From the NCBI RefSeq assembly GCF_041381155.1, contig NC_091142.1, positions 39,791,604 through 39,855,603 on the forward strand: a DNA stretch of 64,000 nucleotides. The letters are read 5' to 3'. The notes beneath the pieces are model-generated. The model searched no databases, was not told the DNA's origin, and worked only from the letters and a program-made list of their open reading frames with translations. This stretch comes from Argopecten irradians. Its lineage: Eukaryota; Mollusca; Bivalvia; Pectinida; Pectinidae. Position numbers and translations under genes: made by a program. Below are positions 36,987 through 50,400 of this stretch, piece after piece. The number at the start of each line of letters is the position of its first letter. Positions within the stretch are counted from its first letter, which is position 1.

Positions 36987-38466
36987 ATGGAAACAGAAAA
37001 CAAAGAAAACCAACTGGTGCCTACTTTTGAAAAGGTAATTTTTCAACATTGTTAAAAAAGATCATGCTGAAATTTTTGGTGTTTTGCATTTGATATTTGT
37101 CTCACCTTTGACAAGTCATTGTTCGCAGATATGCAAAATATTATCAATACAACATAAATAGCTATTGATTTAAGTAATTATTATGACAAACACAGGTTTA
37201 AAAAGAAAGCAAGAAAAAATCATAATGATAAAATGAAAAAGAAGCATTTCATAAACACATTCATCCTTAAGGATGGACAGAGGTTACTATCACTGACGTC
37301 ATATCCAACCTTGGACAATCTTATTAGTCATAGTAAAACTGGAGGCAGTTCAGGAGAAAACAACTAACCAATCACAGACCTGAAGAGGCTTCCTTTGAAG
37401 ATTACAGATAGAACAACCCCCGACTTCTAAGCCACACAGTAAACCACAGTGTACCGGTTTTTTATTCTTTTGATGTACATCAAAGGCGCACATTACCTGT
37501 GCATTCTGTTGCCTTCAATTTTGCTATGTAGTCCAGGGTTGGCTATAAGATCAGTGATAGTAACCTCTAGAATATCGAATGAAACACATCATAATGTCCT
37601 GGCTTTTCTCTTTCATTTGAGAAAGGGGATTTGCTTTGGGATGGGACCACAGACATCACTGTTGGTCTGAATATGATCAAAAGAGCCCTGAAAATGGAAA
37701 GCATGCAGATGAGATTCATTGTAAGAAGTTTTATTCAGACATTGATTATGATTACAGGTATTGCTTAACACAGCCACTGCTTCCCCAGCGATTTGTAGAA
37801 CTCCACTTCAGAGTGTGAACAACCTTACTGTCAACCGCAGTACTAAGAAAGCCTTGTACAGTCAGATCACACCAGTAGTAAAAACTCCAGGGCGAAAGGC
37901 CGGCAGGTAGGGACTGAAAACAAATAAATTCAATTCAAATCCTTTTTAATTTTCATTTTAAAATTTTCATGCACTTTACAATAAGCTCTTGGAACTACCC
38001 TTTCGTTAATGACACAGTCCAGTTTTGTGTAAGAAAAACAGAATAATATCCATTTTGGTAATTTTACTACAGAAACAGGAACTAATCATTTAGATAATTA
38101 AGGTGTCACGATATTGGCCATGGTGATGTGATGCTACATGTTTTTGTATTATAAAAAGGACCAAAATGGAAATATTCTCAATTTTCTAGATATATTTAAC
38201 TATCATGTCATGATGATTTTGAAGAAATACTTAAATTGAAATAAATAATAATATTGAGTTGAGTCTCGCACTTGAACTGGCTGCTGGTGAAAGTCCCAGA
38301 AAATTTAGTGTCTCTTTTAAAGGTGTTGTGATTTGTTCACTTTATTTACAGGGCATGTCAGTCACTGCTTGTGTATCAGGATAAAGAACAACCTAACACT
38401 GAGGAGGTGCTCCTTAATTCACTGGTGTGTAAGAAGGTGGACGAAGTCATCGCCAAGGCTAAACTG
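36987..38466 (+). CDS. Coiled-coil gene exons 1-3: basic N-terminal region
   Basis: Exon 1 (36987-37034) starts METENKENQLV; its transcribed part begins at 36936 after TTTTCAG, so a non-coding exon must lie upstream. Exon 2 (37758-37906) carries ICRTPLQSVNN and TPVVKTPGRKAG, proline-directed TP sites in a basic stretch. Exon 3 (38352-38466) begins the helical part (VLLNSLVCKKVDEVIAKAKL). Phases 0, 2 and 0 agree. Confidence 0.8.
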
Positions 38467-41400
38467 GTACTATAGCTAAACTTAAGTTTGTTAAACACTA
38501 AAAAAAGTGGTATAACTCAGGTCATTTGGTCAAACATTCTGCTGAATTTATCATTATTTTCTTTACTTACCTTCCTTTCTATCCTGTTGCATGGAATCAA
38601 ACAGACTGTTTAAATCATTTCTGTTCGCTTGCATATTGACAGAGATTTGTGGTAGAGTCTTATACAAGAGCAGTGATTTTCTTACTCAATGATTTCAGAA
38701 GCCTGTACCTTCGGAATTGGGAAACATGTATATGTAAGAGAGATTTTCTTTCTTTGGGAAAAGGTTTACATAAAATTGGGAATATACAGCAAAATTTGTC
38801 GAGGGAAAGGGCCTTTATTCGGCTCAAATATTCCTAAAAAAAAATCACTGATATGTGTGTGTCAGTCATTTACAATGGCTTTTTCTGATTTTCCACAATA
38901 ACAAATGTTTGTTTGTTGTTTTAGTTTTATGTCCTATTAAAAATAGGATGCAAAGCCGGAATATCTGGAAATGTAGTATACAATATCTTTTGATTGGTAA
39001 ACATTTATGATACACATATGTTTATGAAAAAAAGTGAATTTTTATGTCAAAACACAGGTTTTAATATTAAATCTTTTTCTTACTCTTTAAGCAATATGAA
39101 AATCAGATAGCAGAAAAGGAGAAAACAATAGCCGATCTCCAGAGTATGGTTGATAATGTGGAGGTTACTGTGAGCAATGGAAAACAAGATAAAGGAAGAG
39201 AAAACACTAGTCTTACAGAAACAAAAAGTTTAGGGACACAGATTGGTCCAACAGAAACAAACATTTTTGGAACCCAGACTGATCCTGTTGAAATGATCAA
39301 TTCAGAAACACAGATCGACCCTATAGAAACAAACAATTGTGAAACCCAGATTGACCATGTAGAAACAAACAGTTCATGGACACAGGTTAGTCCTATCGAA
39401 ACAAATAATTCATGGACTCAGTTTGAGCCTTTGGAAACAAACAATTTGGGGACGCAGATTGAACCTATAGAAACAAACAGTTTGGGGACACAGATTGATC
39501 CAGTTGAAACAAACACTTTAGGGTCACAGATTGAAGCTGTAGAAACAAACAGTTTAGGAACTCAGTTTGAACCTATAGAAACAAACAGTTGTGAGACCCA
39601 GGCAGATGGTTCTCCGTGTCTGCGATGTGAACAGATGGACAATGATATCCTAGAGAAACAAGTGTCTCTGTATGTCAACAGTATTGTCACCAAGTGTACA
39701 GCTGATCTACAATGTGAACAGGTAAAGATTTCAGTAAAAATATGAACTCTATACTCTACATATTTAACAAATATTAATTAGCACTGTGTTAAGTAGCTGT
39801 GATGACATAGCTCTGAACGACGGACGGAAGATTTCTGACAGATGGTCGTTGTCAGAGCTACGATTCCGTCCCATTGACCATAGTGTTGCAAAACATTCAG
39901 CGGTGAAAATGTTGCATTTCACGTGTGTCATGTACTTTTGTAATTAAATTCAACAATATCAAACATTTTAAACATAAAATGACTATTTATTTACCCACCT
40001 CCATGTCTAAATTATATTTTAAAGCACTTTTGAATGGCTCACATCTCCGACACGGCTCACTTGGCCGCCATGATGCTTCTCGTTTGAAAGTCTCGCGCTC
40101 CAAATATGGCAACTAGTACCATATATGGAATGACCTACAAATTTTCACTACGAAAGAAATATAATGTCACAGAGTTATTAACATGAACTTAAAAAAATCT
40201 TTTTCGCTATATTCTAAATAATACTTACATTTGTTCAGTTCCACCATGTTTATTCTTAGTTTGTTGGCTTTTTAAAACTTTTAAACATATTTTACCTGTT
40301 GAGTGTTTCATCACGGTTTCCGTTAAATCAAACATGGCGGCGTATTTGAACAGAATTATACATGTGTTGTGTTTGCCTTGGATTTTACCACTAATAGTTG
40401 ATGAAACATTATAATCGAAAGGTTTGTGAATTGAATATTGGTCATTGTTGTCAGAACAATACAGTTACATAAGGATAATACTCAAAAAATATATTTTATC
40501 AGTCTCAAAGTGCGCATGTGAATCACAGTGGGGCTTGCAACACTATCGGCAATGGGGTGGAATTCATACCCTGCCGGGAACCGGAGTGGAGGCAGGGTAT
40601 GATTATTCATTCTATGTGTTAAGATACAACTAGTTCTCTTACCTTGATATGGGAACAACTCTTATATGATATGAATACCTGTCAAATGTAAATGTATCTT
40701 GACCAAGACTAAAATTCTGTTTTGCATTTTATATCAAGATTATTCCGTATTTGCATATCACAGAGATTTCTGCTCTCGAGGGTAGGTATTGATTGAGACG
40801 TTATGTGTTTGGGAGAGTAACGTCATACTTTTCGGAGAAAATTCTGCTCACAAAATAATGACATCACAATCAATACCTACCCACAAGGGAGGTAACTGTA
40901 ACATGCAAAAATGGAATGCCGGTATGATAAAGTTATGGTCGTTGGAGACTTGAACGTTGTTTTGCTGAATTGTATGAACTCTGAATTTGCAGATCGCTGC
41001 ATTTTTAAATCAGACAACGGATGCCGATCGAGACCACCAACTTGTGAGTGCCAACTCTGTGATACAAGAACTACGGACTGAACTAGACCAGTATACAGGG
41101 CTAACTGAGAGTGTCGTACTGGCCGAGACACTGCAGGTATGTATAGTTTGGCTGACCTTTCATTGGATGTTTCATCAGTTCCTTTTCTGCAAGATCCTGT
41201 GAGGTGGAAATCAATACTGATAAAAAAGCAAGCAGTGATTCCTTATCCAGCGGGATCATTACTTTTTCAGTTGATTGATTTTTAGGAGGCATTCTTTCTT
41301 TCTCTGCTTTATAATGTGTGCAAAAGTCTATATGGCATTCATCTTATATTTTCTCCCCCAGGTAAAGATACAACAGAGTGTAGAAGATAACTACCACAAG

Positions 41401-44400
41401 TTGAGGGCAGCTGCCAACAGATTGGCTTATCTTCAGTCACAGACAGAGCAACAGGTAAAGGGAACTAAGAATTGCACAGACAATAGGGCATTTTATCTAC
41501 ATATACACCACATATCTGGTACTTGATTTCTTTAAATATATGTATGTAGTTAGCCTGCTGGTTAGGGCTGTTCCAGCAAAACATATGTGGAATCCAGGAA
41601 AGGCACTAGAAGGAATAGGATGTGTTGTGGTGGGTTCAAAATGAAATCACTATGTGCCAGGGTGGCGTTTCAATAAAATCACTTCAGTGTGTTAGTCTAT
41701 CTGAAGCATTTGTAAACTTTTGATATAAAATGCAAAATTTGTGTTTTATAATGTTGCTGTCAGTCATCCTGACTAAAAAATTAACTGTTGAGAAAAATGT
41801 TTATTTCTAGCAATATCAATGCATTGTTCATCTTCAATAAAAAACAATTATTCTATTTTCTGGGTGTTTTGATATGATAATGACAGAATATTTATCTAAA
41901 ACATATATTCAATCAAAATTGGCAATGGTACAGAGAAACAATGGTTTAATTTTGAGAAAATACTGTTTTTTATCAACAGATCTTTATTTGAATTCACTGG
42001 TATTAAGTCAAGGAAAAAGTGACGGTTCACAAATTTACGTATGAATGTTCAAATGTCTACTCTTGCATTACGCTTGTGCAACACTTCGGTCTTCGGTATC
42101 TTTAGTAGATTTTCCGCTGGTTCTAGGAAGATTGTTTATACAAATTTAGTAATAGATGCAGCACATAAAACAATAGTTCACTGCACCATATACAGTACAA
42201 TTTTGTCGTAGGACTCTTCGGTGATGCTAGAAATCAAAATATGAAAATTCAAAAAGATGTCGGAGCAAAATAAAAAATTAAATCGTTTCTATGCCATGGC
42301 CTCATTCACAAAAAATAGACATATGGGGGTGTCAACAAACTTGAAAATTGCTTCTAATGGTGGGTTTCCAAATTTCAATGTGCCTTCCCCCCCCCTCCCT
42401 ACCCTAAGTTTCCCTCCCTACCATATAAGTTTTGCTGGAACAGCCCTTAAGAACTTTTTCAAACATAGGTATCAGTTGTTTATATTGTGTATGGAAACCT
42501 TTAAAGATGCTCCACCGCCAACAGAGCATGAACAATACTCATCATTTGAACAATAATTGGTGTTAACTCGTGTAAATATATGTCTAATTAGCACAAAATT
42601 ACATATAAGATAATTTATTTTGTTTCTGGTGGATGCCCAATCAGTACATCATTCCATATAGGACATAGTGCCAGATTTTTTTGGGGAGGCAATTAATTAT
42701 TTTTAATATGTTTATAAATCTTGAAATAAGAAGCTCAAGTTTTTCAATGGTAATAACGGTGTAAAGAAAGTAACTTTTGTAATTGAAGAAAAATTCTTTC
42801 ATTTGTCTGCTCCTGTTTTTGATATAGAGAAAAATACTATTTGTCAGTGGTGGACATCTTTAAAATAGAGTACATTATTACTGTAGAGAGAGATAAGTAG
42901 AAAATATATGTCCATTATTTTTGAAACTAGTATTATTACTATTAAAATTAATAAACTTATGATTATTTTCGTTTATTGAGCAAACTGTATCCATGAAAAG
43001 ATTTTGTAAAATTATTTTCAGATGACGTAAAATATGTGACACAGACTGTTTACAAATTTGGTTACCCTTGAAAAGCAATAATCCCAAAAGTTATGTTTTT
43101 CTAAAGGCATCTGACATGAAGGAAAAAATGGAAGCTAATGATCTACAAATGAAGCGTTGTCAGCATGAGAAGTTGGAAGTCCTGGAAAAGTATGAAAGTA
43201 TGGAGAAAATGTTAGAGATGTCGCGGGACAGTCTGGCACAGGTACTTCACTGTTACTATAATAGACAATTTCTAATAAGAAAAGTTTCATTATTCTTTGG
43301 TCACATTACCATTAAGTATGCAAAAAAAAATCCTTCCAAAACAAATAAAAAGATAATAATAAAACAGGAAGACGCAAGTACATAGATCATTATGAATACA
43401 ATTTTTAGATGTTATCTAGTCATGAAATTTCTGCAGCAATACCTAGGCCTACTACTTCTGACATGTTACCCATAAAAGTCACAGTAATACATTAGCTTTA
43501 AATATTTCAATTTCTTTGTATGAAATATAATTTGATTTAATCTGTTTTCAGATGGAGGCTCTCTATAAAACAACATCAGCAGAACTAACCATCACAAAGA
43601 GTCAGATCCAAGTGAACAGCAGTGAGGTGATCTCACTGACTAAAGGTTAGATATATATGAAGAGCAGGTAAAAAAAAAAAAATGTTTAATAGTTGTGTTT
43701 TTTTATGTATATATATATATATCACTGTGCAGGTGATGTAATTTTATTAAGGGCTATTATATTACTGCATAGCGGTTACATTTTGGGGATGGTTTATTTT
43801 CACTATACTCGCATACAATTCGCAGGTATTATCTGAATGATGTGTCCTTTATTTATGGAATTGAAAATAAGCAGTAAAGGATGTGAAAAGTCTTTATTGA
43901 TGTTAATGATTACTTTGTTAAGGTATTGATCCTCTAATTTCACATTAACAGCTTATGAGGACAGTGAAGCAGGGTTAAAAGAAATGCAGAGCCGATATAC
44001 TGTTGACACAGAAAAATTAACAGAGGAGAAAAATCTGTGAGTATATGATATCCAATACTTTCTTCATTTTTATGAACAAATTAAATTTAATGGTTTGTGT
44101 TTACATTTGTGTAAACGCAGTGGATGCTATGCAAGAATACACACACCGGAACACTGACTTCCGCAAGTAGTGTGATTGCGCATCAGATAAGGCCTATTGT
44201 ATCTGTATTGACTAATCTTCAATATAATGCAAGTATGAATGTAATGTAAATATTAAATTATATATCAGAAAATAAAACATTAAGCAAATATTGTTTGAAT
44301 GGGATGAAAAAAGATGAGTTAATGAGGAACCTCTCTGAATTTGACAACATTTCCTGCCAAATTGAAGCCAGATGTTCCAGGATTCCATCAATCGACAGGC

Positions 44401-47400
44401 TGTTCCAACAATCGTATAACATTATATTTTTTGTACAGATATTTCAACATGACGCGCTAACGCGAATACCTGTGGTATATTGGATATAAGTGTATAATCT
44501 TACACTTGTGCTCTGTAAAAAATTATTATTATTTTGTTTTCTGTCACCAATAAAATCACACCTGACATGCAGTTTTAGCTGGTGCAAATTTATGACATGG
44601 TGTTTGATTTTTGATTAGCATAAGCATTGTAGACATCCAAATTCATGTAACTATTTTGAATGCTTACATTTAAATGTACATCTTACAGACTCACCTCACA
44701 ACTTGAACAGATGGAAGTTACCCTGAATGATCTCCGTACAGACTTAAGTGATGTTCAGGAAAAGCTATCTGTCACCGAGAAGGAGGTAGTCAGTCAAGGG
44801 GAGACAATCACAGCTCTCAACAGTCAGCTAGAGCAAACCAAGGAGAATGCTGCTGTACAAGTGGAACTCAACCGTGGCATCAAGGTAATTACCGTAAAAA
44901 TGTTTTATTTTGAAGATGAATTGATTAATTTACAATATGATGTGCATTTTGTGCAATAATCATAAAAGTAACTTTGTTAGTGACGTCTTGAGGAACATTA
45001 CAAAAAATTATAAGTGTAAAGCAACTTTATCGTGACAACTTAAAGTTATTTTAATGCTTAAAGACTTTCACAACGACTAACTTTAGTGATTTACAAGTTC
45101 TACTTTACCAAAGTCTAAGTTATATGCTTAAAGACTTTCACAACGACTAACTTTAGTGATTTACAAGTTCTACTTTACCAAAGTCTAAGTTATATGCTTA
45201 AAGACTTTCACAACGACTAACTTTAGTGATTTACAAGTTCTACTTTACCAAAGTCTAAGTTATATGCTTAAAGACTTTCACAACGACTTACTTTAGTGAT
45301 TTACAAGTTCTACTTTACCAAAGTCTAAGTTATATGCTTAAAGACTTTCACAACGACTAACTTTAGTGATTTACAAGTTCTACTTTACCAAAGTCTAAGT
45401 TATATGCTTAAAGGGACAATTCACTCAGGCTAATTCTTTTACATAACCAAGAAGCAAAATATGGCATGAATGTATTGTTCTACATTTCTTATGAAACATA
45501 TAACATAAGATATTGACAAATTCCACATCATTATTTAGTATTTTAATTGATACCGTTGTAATTACAAATCATTGATCAATACGATTAAGCAGGTACAATA
45601 TGTACGCTGTACCCATACCCGAGCCAAAGTCACGCACGTTAAACAAATGAACTACATAACCACTGTGGAGGTGATATAATGATTTTTTAGGCAAAACAAT
45701 TCACCTTATAAGGTAAACACACTTCTGTCAGAGCGATTTGAGCAGTTCTAGACAAAAGTAGCATTACTCTACGAGCAAGGGACTGGGTTCGGCATACAAG
45801 ATATTCGACCACAATATGTAATGGCGGACAGCGAGTGAGTTTGAACATTTCACACGCATTTCACCACCATGGGATTTTCTGACATATCACAGTAAAACCG
45901 ACTGATCTAATTTCCATTAGAACTGGGGGTTTCCGATATATATACAAATTTTAATGTTCTCGTAGAATGAATTGTCACTTTAAAGACTTTCACAACGACT
46001 TACTTTAGTGATTTACAATTTCTACTTTACCAAAGTCTAAGTTATATGCTTAAAGACTTTCACAACGACTTACTTTAGTGATTTACAACCGTACAAGTTC
46101 TACTTTACCAAAGTCTAAGTTATGTGAAACTAAATCACACATGGAAGTTTTGATTTACAATATATGACCTTCAAAGTTTGTTATTGTTTGGATTATTATA
46201 TAAAATGCCTTCACTGGGTTGATTTAAATTTGGTCAGTGAAGATAAAGAGAAGCGAACGCTATTGAAATGTGCTTGATATGATACAAATAACACATAAGC
46301 ATATAAATGCACTTACTGTACAAAACCAACCTTCTTATTTTACACTGCACATTTCATCATTAACTACGTTTTTACAGCAATTTAATTTTGCAGTTGATAG
46401 TCAACATGTGATACTGTAGCCGTGTTTGACACTTTTTCATGGTGATTTATTTTTTTTGCAATTTTTACTTGCCCACAGAATACATATTATGATTTATTAT
46501 TATTACAAGGATGATGTATCTTTCAGAGCAAAAATGAAGATCTCCTTAGAAGCATAGAGGAAAAAAATGATGACAATGCTAAACTAAGACAGAAATTAAG
46601 TGAATTGGAATCCCAGCATCGCTGCGCCGAAGAGCAGTCAGAATCTGAAATGGAGGTACTAAGACAGAGGTGTGACAGTCTGCTGACAGAACAAGCTCTA
46701 ACCCGACAGGCACACATCAACCAGGTGCGCGACCTGGAGCAGGAGTTAGCACGCCGCGACTGTAGTGGACAGCTTCGTACTGCCCACGGCCTGATACAGG
46801 AACTTCAGACGGAGCTCGCGGAGTACACAGAGCTGTCAGATAGTCTCAAGATGGCAGAGATTTTACAGGTAACTATTACAGGTGTAGCTCTCAAAGAGTA
46901 CGGGAACCATTAGGATCCCAAAAGGATTGGTACTTTAGGAGTGTGAATAGATATGTTTGCAGCTACACAATTTATAGAAAATCAGCAATTTGGTCACTCT
47001 TATCATCTCTAGTATTACTTTGAAATGTTGTTTTGTTAACACTGGTATGGTCATAAGCTTTAAAAATACAATTACACTTTACAACTCTGTTGTGTAAACT
47101 CAAAAGAACTTTTAAAAAATCAATTGATGGGATCTTCAGAAATAAGTACAGTAACAGCATATCCTCTAAGTGTTAGGTTTAACATTGGTATCGTCTTATT
47201 CAGAATTTATTTGGAACTATTGTGCTAAAGAGGTTATATCATTATTGCTCTGTACACAGGCGAAGGTACAAGAGGTGGTCACTGAGAATTTCCTGAAGGT
47301 GAAGACAGCTGCAGACAAACTACTGACGTTAAAGAGGAATATTGATACAGAGGTAACGAACAATTCTCTGCTAAAAACTTCTCTAGGTAGCACAATTTGT

Positions 47401-50400
47401 AAATCCATTTCAGTAGTGTTTGATGGAATCTTGAGAATTTACTGTTACATTGCATCTAGCAAAAATCTTTTTTTTGTCTTGCTTAATGTTTGTATTTGTG
47501 TATAAGTCTGTTTCAATCAGAGTTATAGTAGATTTAATATATGTGACCTATAGATATCCTATAATGTTTGTACAGGCAGTTGAATTTTACATATATCCAG
47601 ATTTGTCAAGTTTATAGAATTACCCACATGGATGTAAAATAAATAAGTAAAAATAAGTCACAGCTTGGAACTATAATCTTGATTCCTCTCTCAATGACAG
47701 AAATCTGAAGTTGCTGATCAGAAAAAAGTGAATGAGGAAGAAAAAGTTGACCTTGAGGAGATGAAAGTGAAACTTGAATCTTCCCAACAAAGCATGGCAC
47801 AGGTAAGTGGACGGTTTGGTTATATCTTGTTGCATGTAACAACAAGGGTAACTTGAAAAAGTATAAAGTTTTTGGTGTTTTTAAGGGAGTCTGTTGCATG
47901 CAGAGAAAAGCTCAAACCTATAATACTGTTAAGTTATGTAATATATGTTTGAGTTGCTGTACATTGCACATGTCTTGCACCATTCATAATTTACTCATGA
48001 AAATTTCTTGAATCTTTTAAAGTGTGTTGCTTACATTAAATTGAACTTAAAATCTAAATAAAATACATGTATAAAATAAAAGAAAAAATATCTGACGGCA
48101 AAATGAACCAATTTTCAAAACAACTAAATAGCCAGTTTATCAACAATTTCTCCATACGAATGCGTATGAAACAACAAATCATAAAACCTTCCGAAAAGCT
48201 ATGTTGTGTTTTTGGTTACAGTTTGAGACGTTGTACAACTCTACATCTGCTGACCTCCTAAACGCAGCTAACCAGGTCGAGGCCCTCACAGGGGAGCTCC
48301 ACACAACAAAAACAGGTAAAGAGGGATCTGTAGGGAGATAAATCTAGATCATCAGTTTATACAAGATAGTAAAAGTGAATAAAAGAAGGTGAAAGTTGGT
48401 CAGTAAATCAAATACAGTCAAAATTGCCTTAGCGACCTTCTGAATTCAGCGACCTTCTGTCTTAAACGACCTAAATTATTCCTCCCAGCGAAAATTACTA
48501 TATAATCTATCTGTATTAAATGACCGTCTGTCCTATGCAACAAGCGACCATACTTATAGGATCCAACGACACTCGATGTTCTGTATTTAACAACCCAAAT
48601 CAAACATGCATTTGTCTTCTATTCATATGTAAAGCCAAGCCAGTTAACTATCCTGTAGGGCTTCCAACCCAGCCCCATTAAGGCAAGACAAAAGAGCTAT
48701 CCATATGGCTTGGTTATATACACGATGTGTTCACTTTGACATAAATTAGCACTTATTCATGCATGAAGTCTCTCGGCTTCGGTACTGATAGCCGAAGCCG
48801 TCTGCATGTCTGAGCTGGATATTGCAAGGAAAATGTGCTATTTAGTCACGATGTTTGTGATAAAAATCAAGAATAATCACTTCCAAAACCAACTAAAATA
48901 ATGATGAACAATGATTTACTCGCATAAGAACGACATGAATGTAGAAATATTGTACTGAAAATCTATCAGTTTAGCTAAGCATGATGGCAGCCATTTTGGG
49001 AGATAGTAACAGAGGAGTCGGAAATAGCTGATTTCCGGATTTTTTTTTTAAATATTTTTTTTTTCACACTATTTTTTTTCCATGTTTTTTATCTATAAAA
49101 TAAATGAATAAAATGATGAAAGAAAATTTAAAAAAAAAAACATTAAAAATTTTTTTTTATTTTTTTTTCTGCTTTTAAATACATTGTAATTTTGTAGCTA
49201 TTTATGATATATAAGTGGTAGGCTTAAACAAATATTTGTTTTAGAAATTTTTAATCTTATTCATGAATAAAAACAGAAAGATAAATAAAAAAATAAATAG
49301 ATAATTGAAAAATAAAAGTGCCTAAAATTAAATACATAATTAAAAGATGTATTAGATTATGTGATATATCATATTTTTAATAATTTTCTATTATTTTGAC
49401 TGTTTTTAGTACAACAAAACTGTCAAAACATGTCCCACAATAATTATTTCGAAAGGGGTGATTCAAGTAAGAGACCAACTGTCATATGTGACCTATTTTT
49501 CAATCTCCTTTGGAAGGTCTCTTAAAACAATTTTGACTGTACAATTATTTCTGTTTAACTTTCAAAGGAGAAGGGGGAGGCACTTGTGAGAAGGAGGAGG
49601 CACTTGTATTAAGATTTGATGTTGGTGTTGATAATTGCCATTTTGTTAGCAATCCTTTTACTAAAATATCTTTTAATATTTCATGGACCTTTGTGTCTCA
49701 AAAAAAGTGTCTCCACCCCTCCCATGTGGACAATTTTGGAACTGTGCTAGCCCTTACCATAAAACCATATTTAATCATGCTTGTTGTCCAAGATAGATCC
49801 ATTTGTGTACTCTGATTGATACATTTCATTACTGGTAGTAAATGGCATGTGAATGTTATTGAATCTATTATCAGTATTTTTACTTCTTTTTAATACAGCA
49901 TATGAGGCATGTCAGTTAGGCAAGGAAGAGGTTTTGAATAAACTGAAGGAATTTGAAAAAAATGAGAGATCAAAATCTGAGGAAATTCAGGGACTGCAAA
50001 TTTCTCTCAAGGCAAAAGAGGAGGAGCTTGAAAGTGTGAGCAAACGGTGGGTAGTTATTATAAATAAAATGATAGTGTTTTAATAAAAAATAGGAAAAAA
50101 TGTCTTTTTGTGGTACATAGGTTATCAAATCTGAACTATATATGAGCAAGATTTCTGAAAATGCTTTTTATAAAGCCAATAAAAATCACTTAAGTTTGAT
50201 ACCTTTCTTTTTATAAAAAGAAATTAGTACAAACTTTGTAAAGAATAATAAAAAAAAAATCACCAACACTGTAGAACCATTAATTGCATGGTAACGATAT
50301 TTGCCATATTTTGCAGAATATTGAGAATGTTGCAAATGTTTGATCCATGAACGTATTTTTGATTCTTGCAAATGTTTGATCCATGAAATTATAAAGAATA

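Noticed and set aside
44295-44489. 64-codon plus-strand frame in intron 9 of the coiled-coil gene
   Set aside because: It lies between exons whose phases (2 to 2) already join exactly; adding it would need splice sites that are not present.
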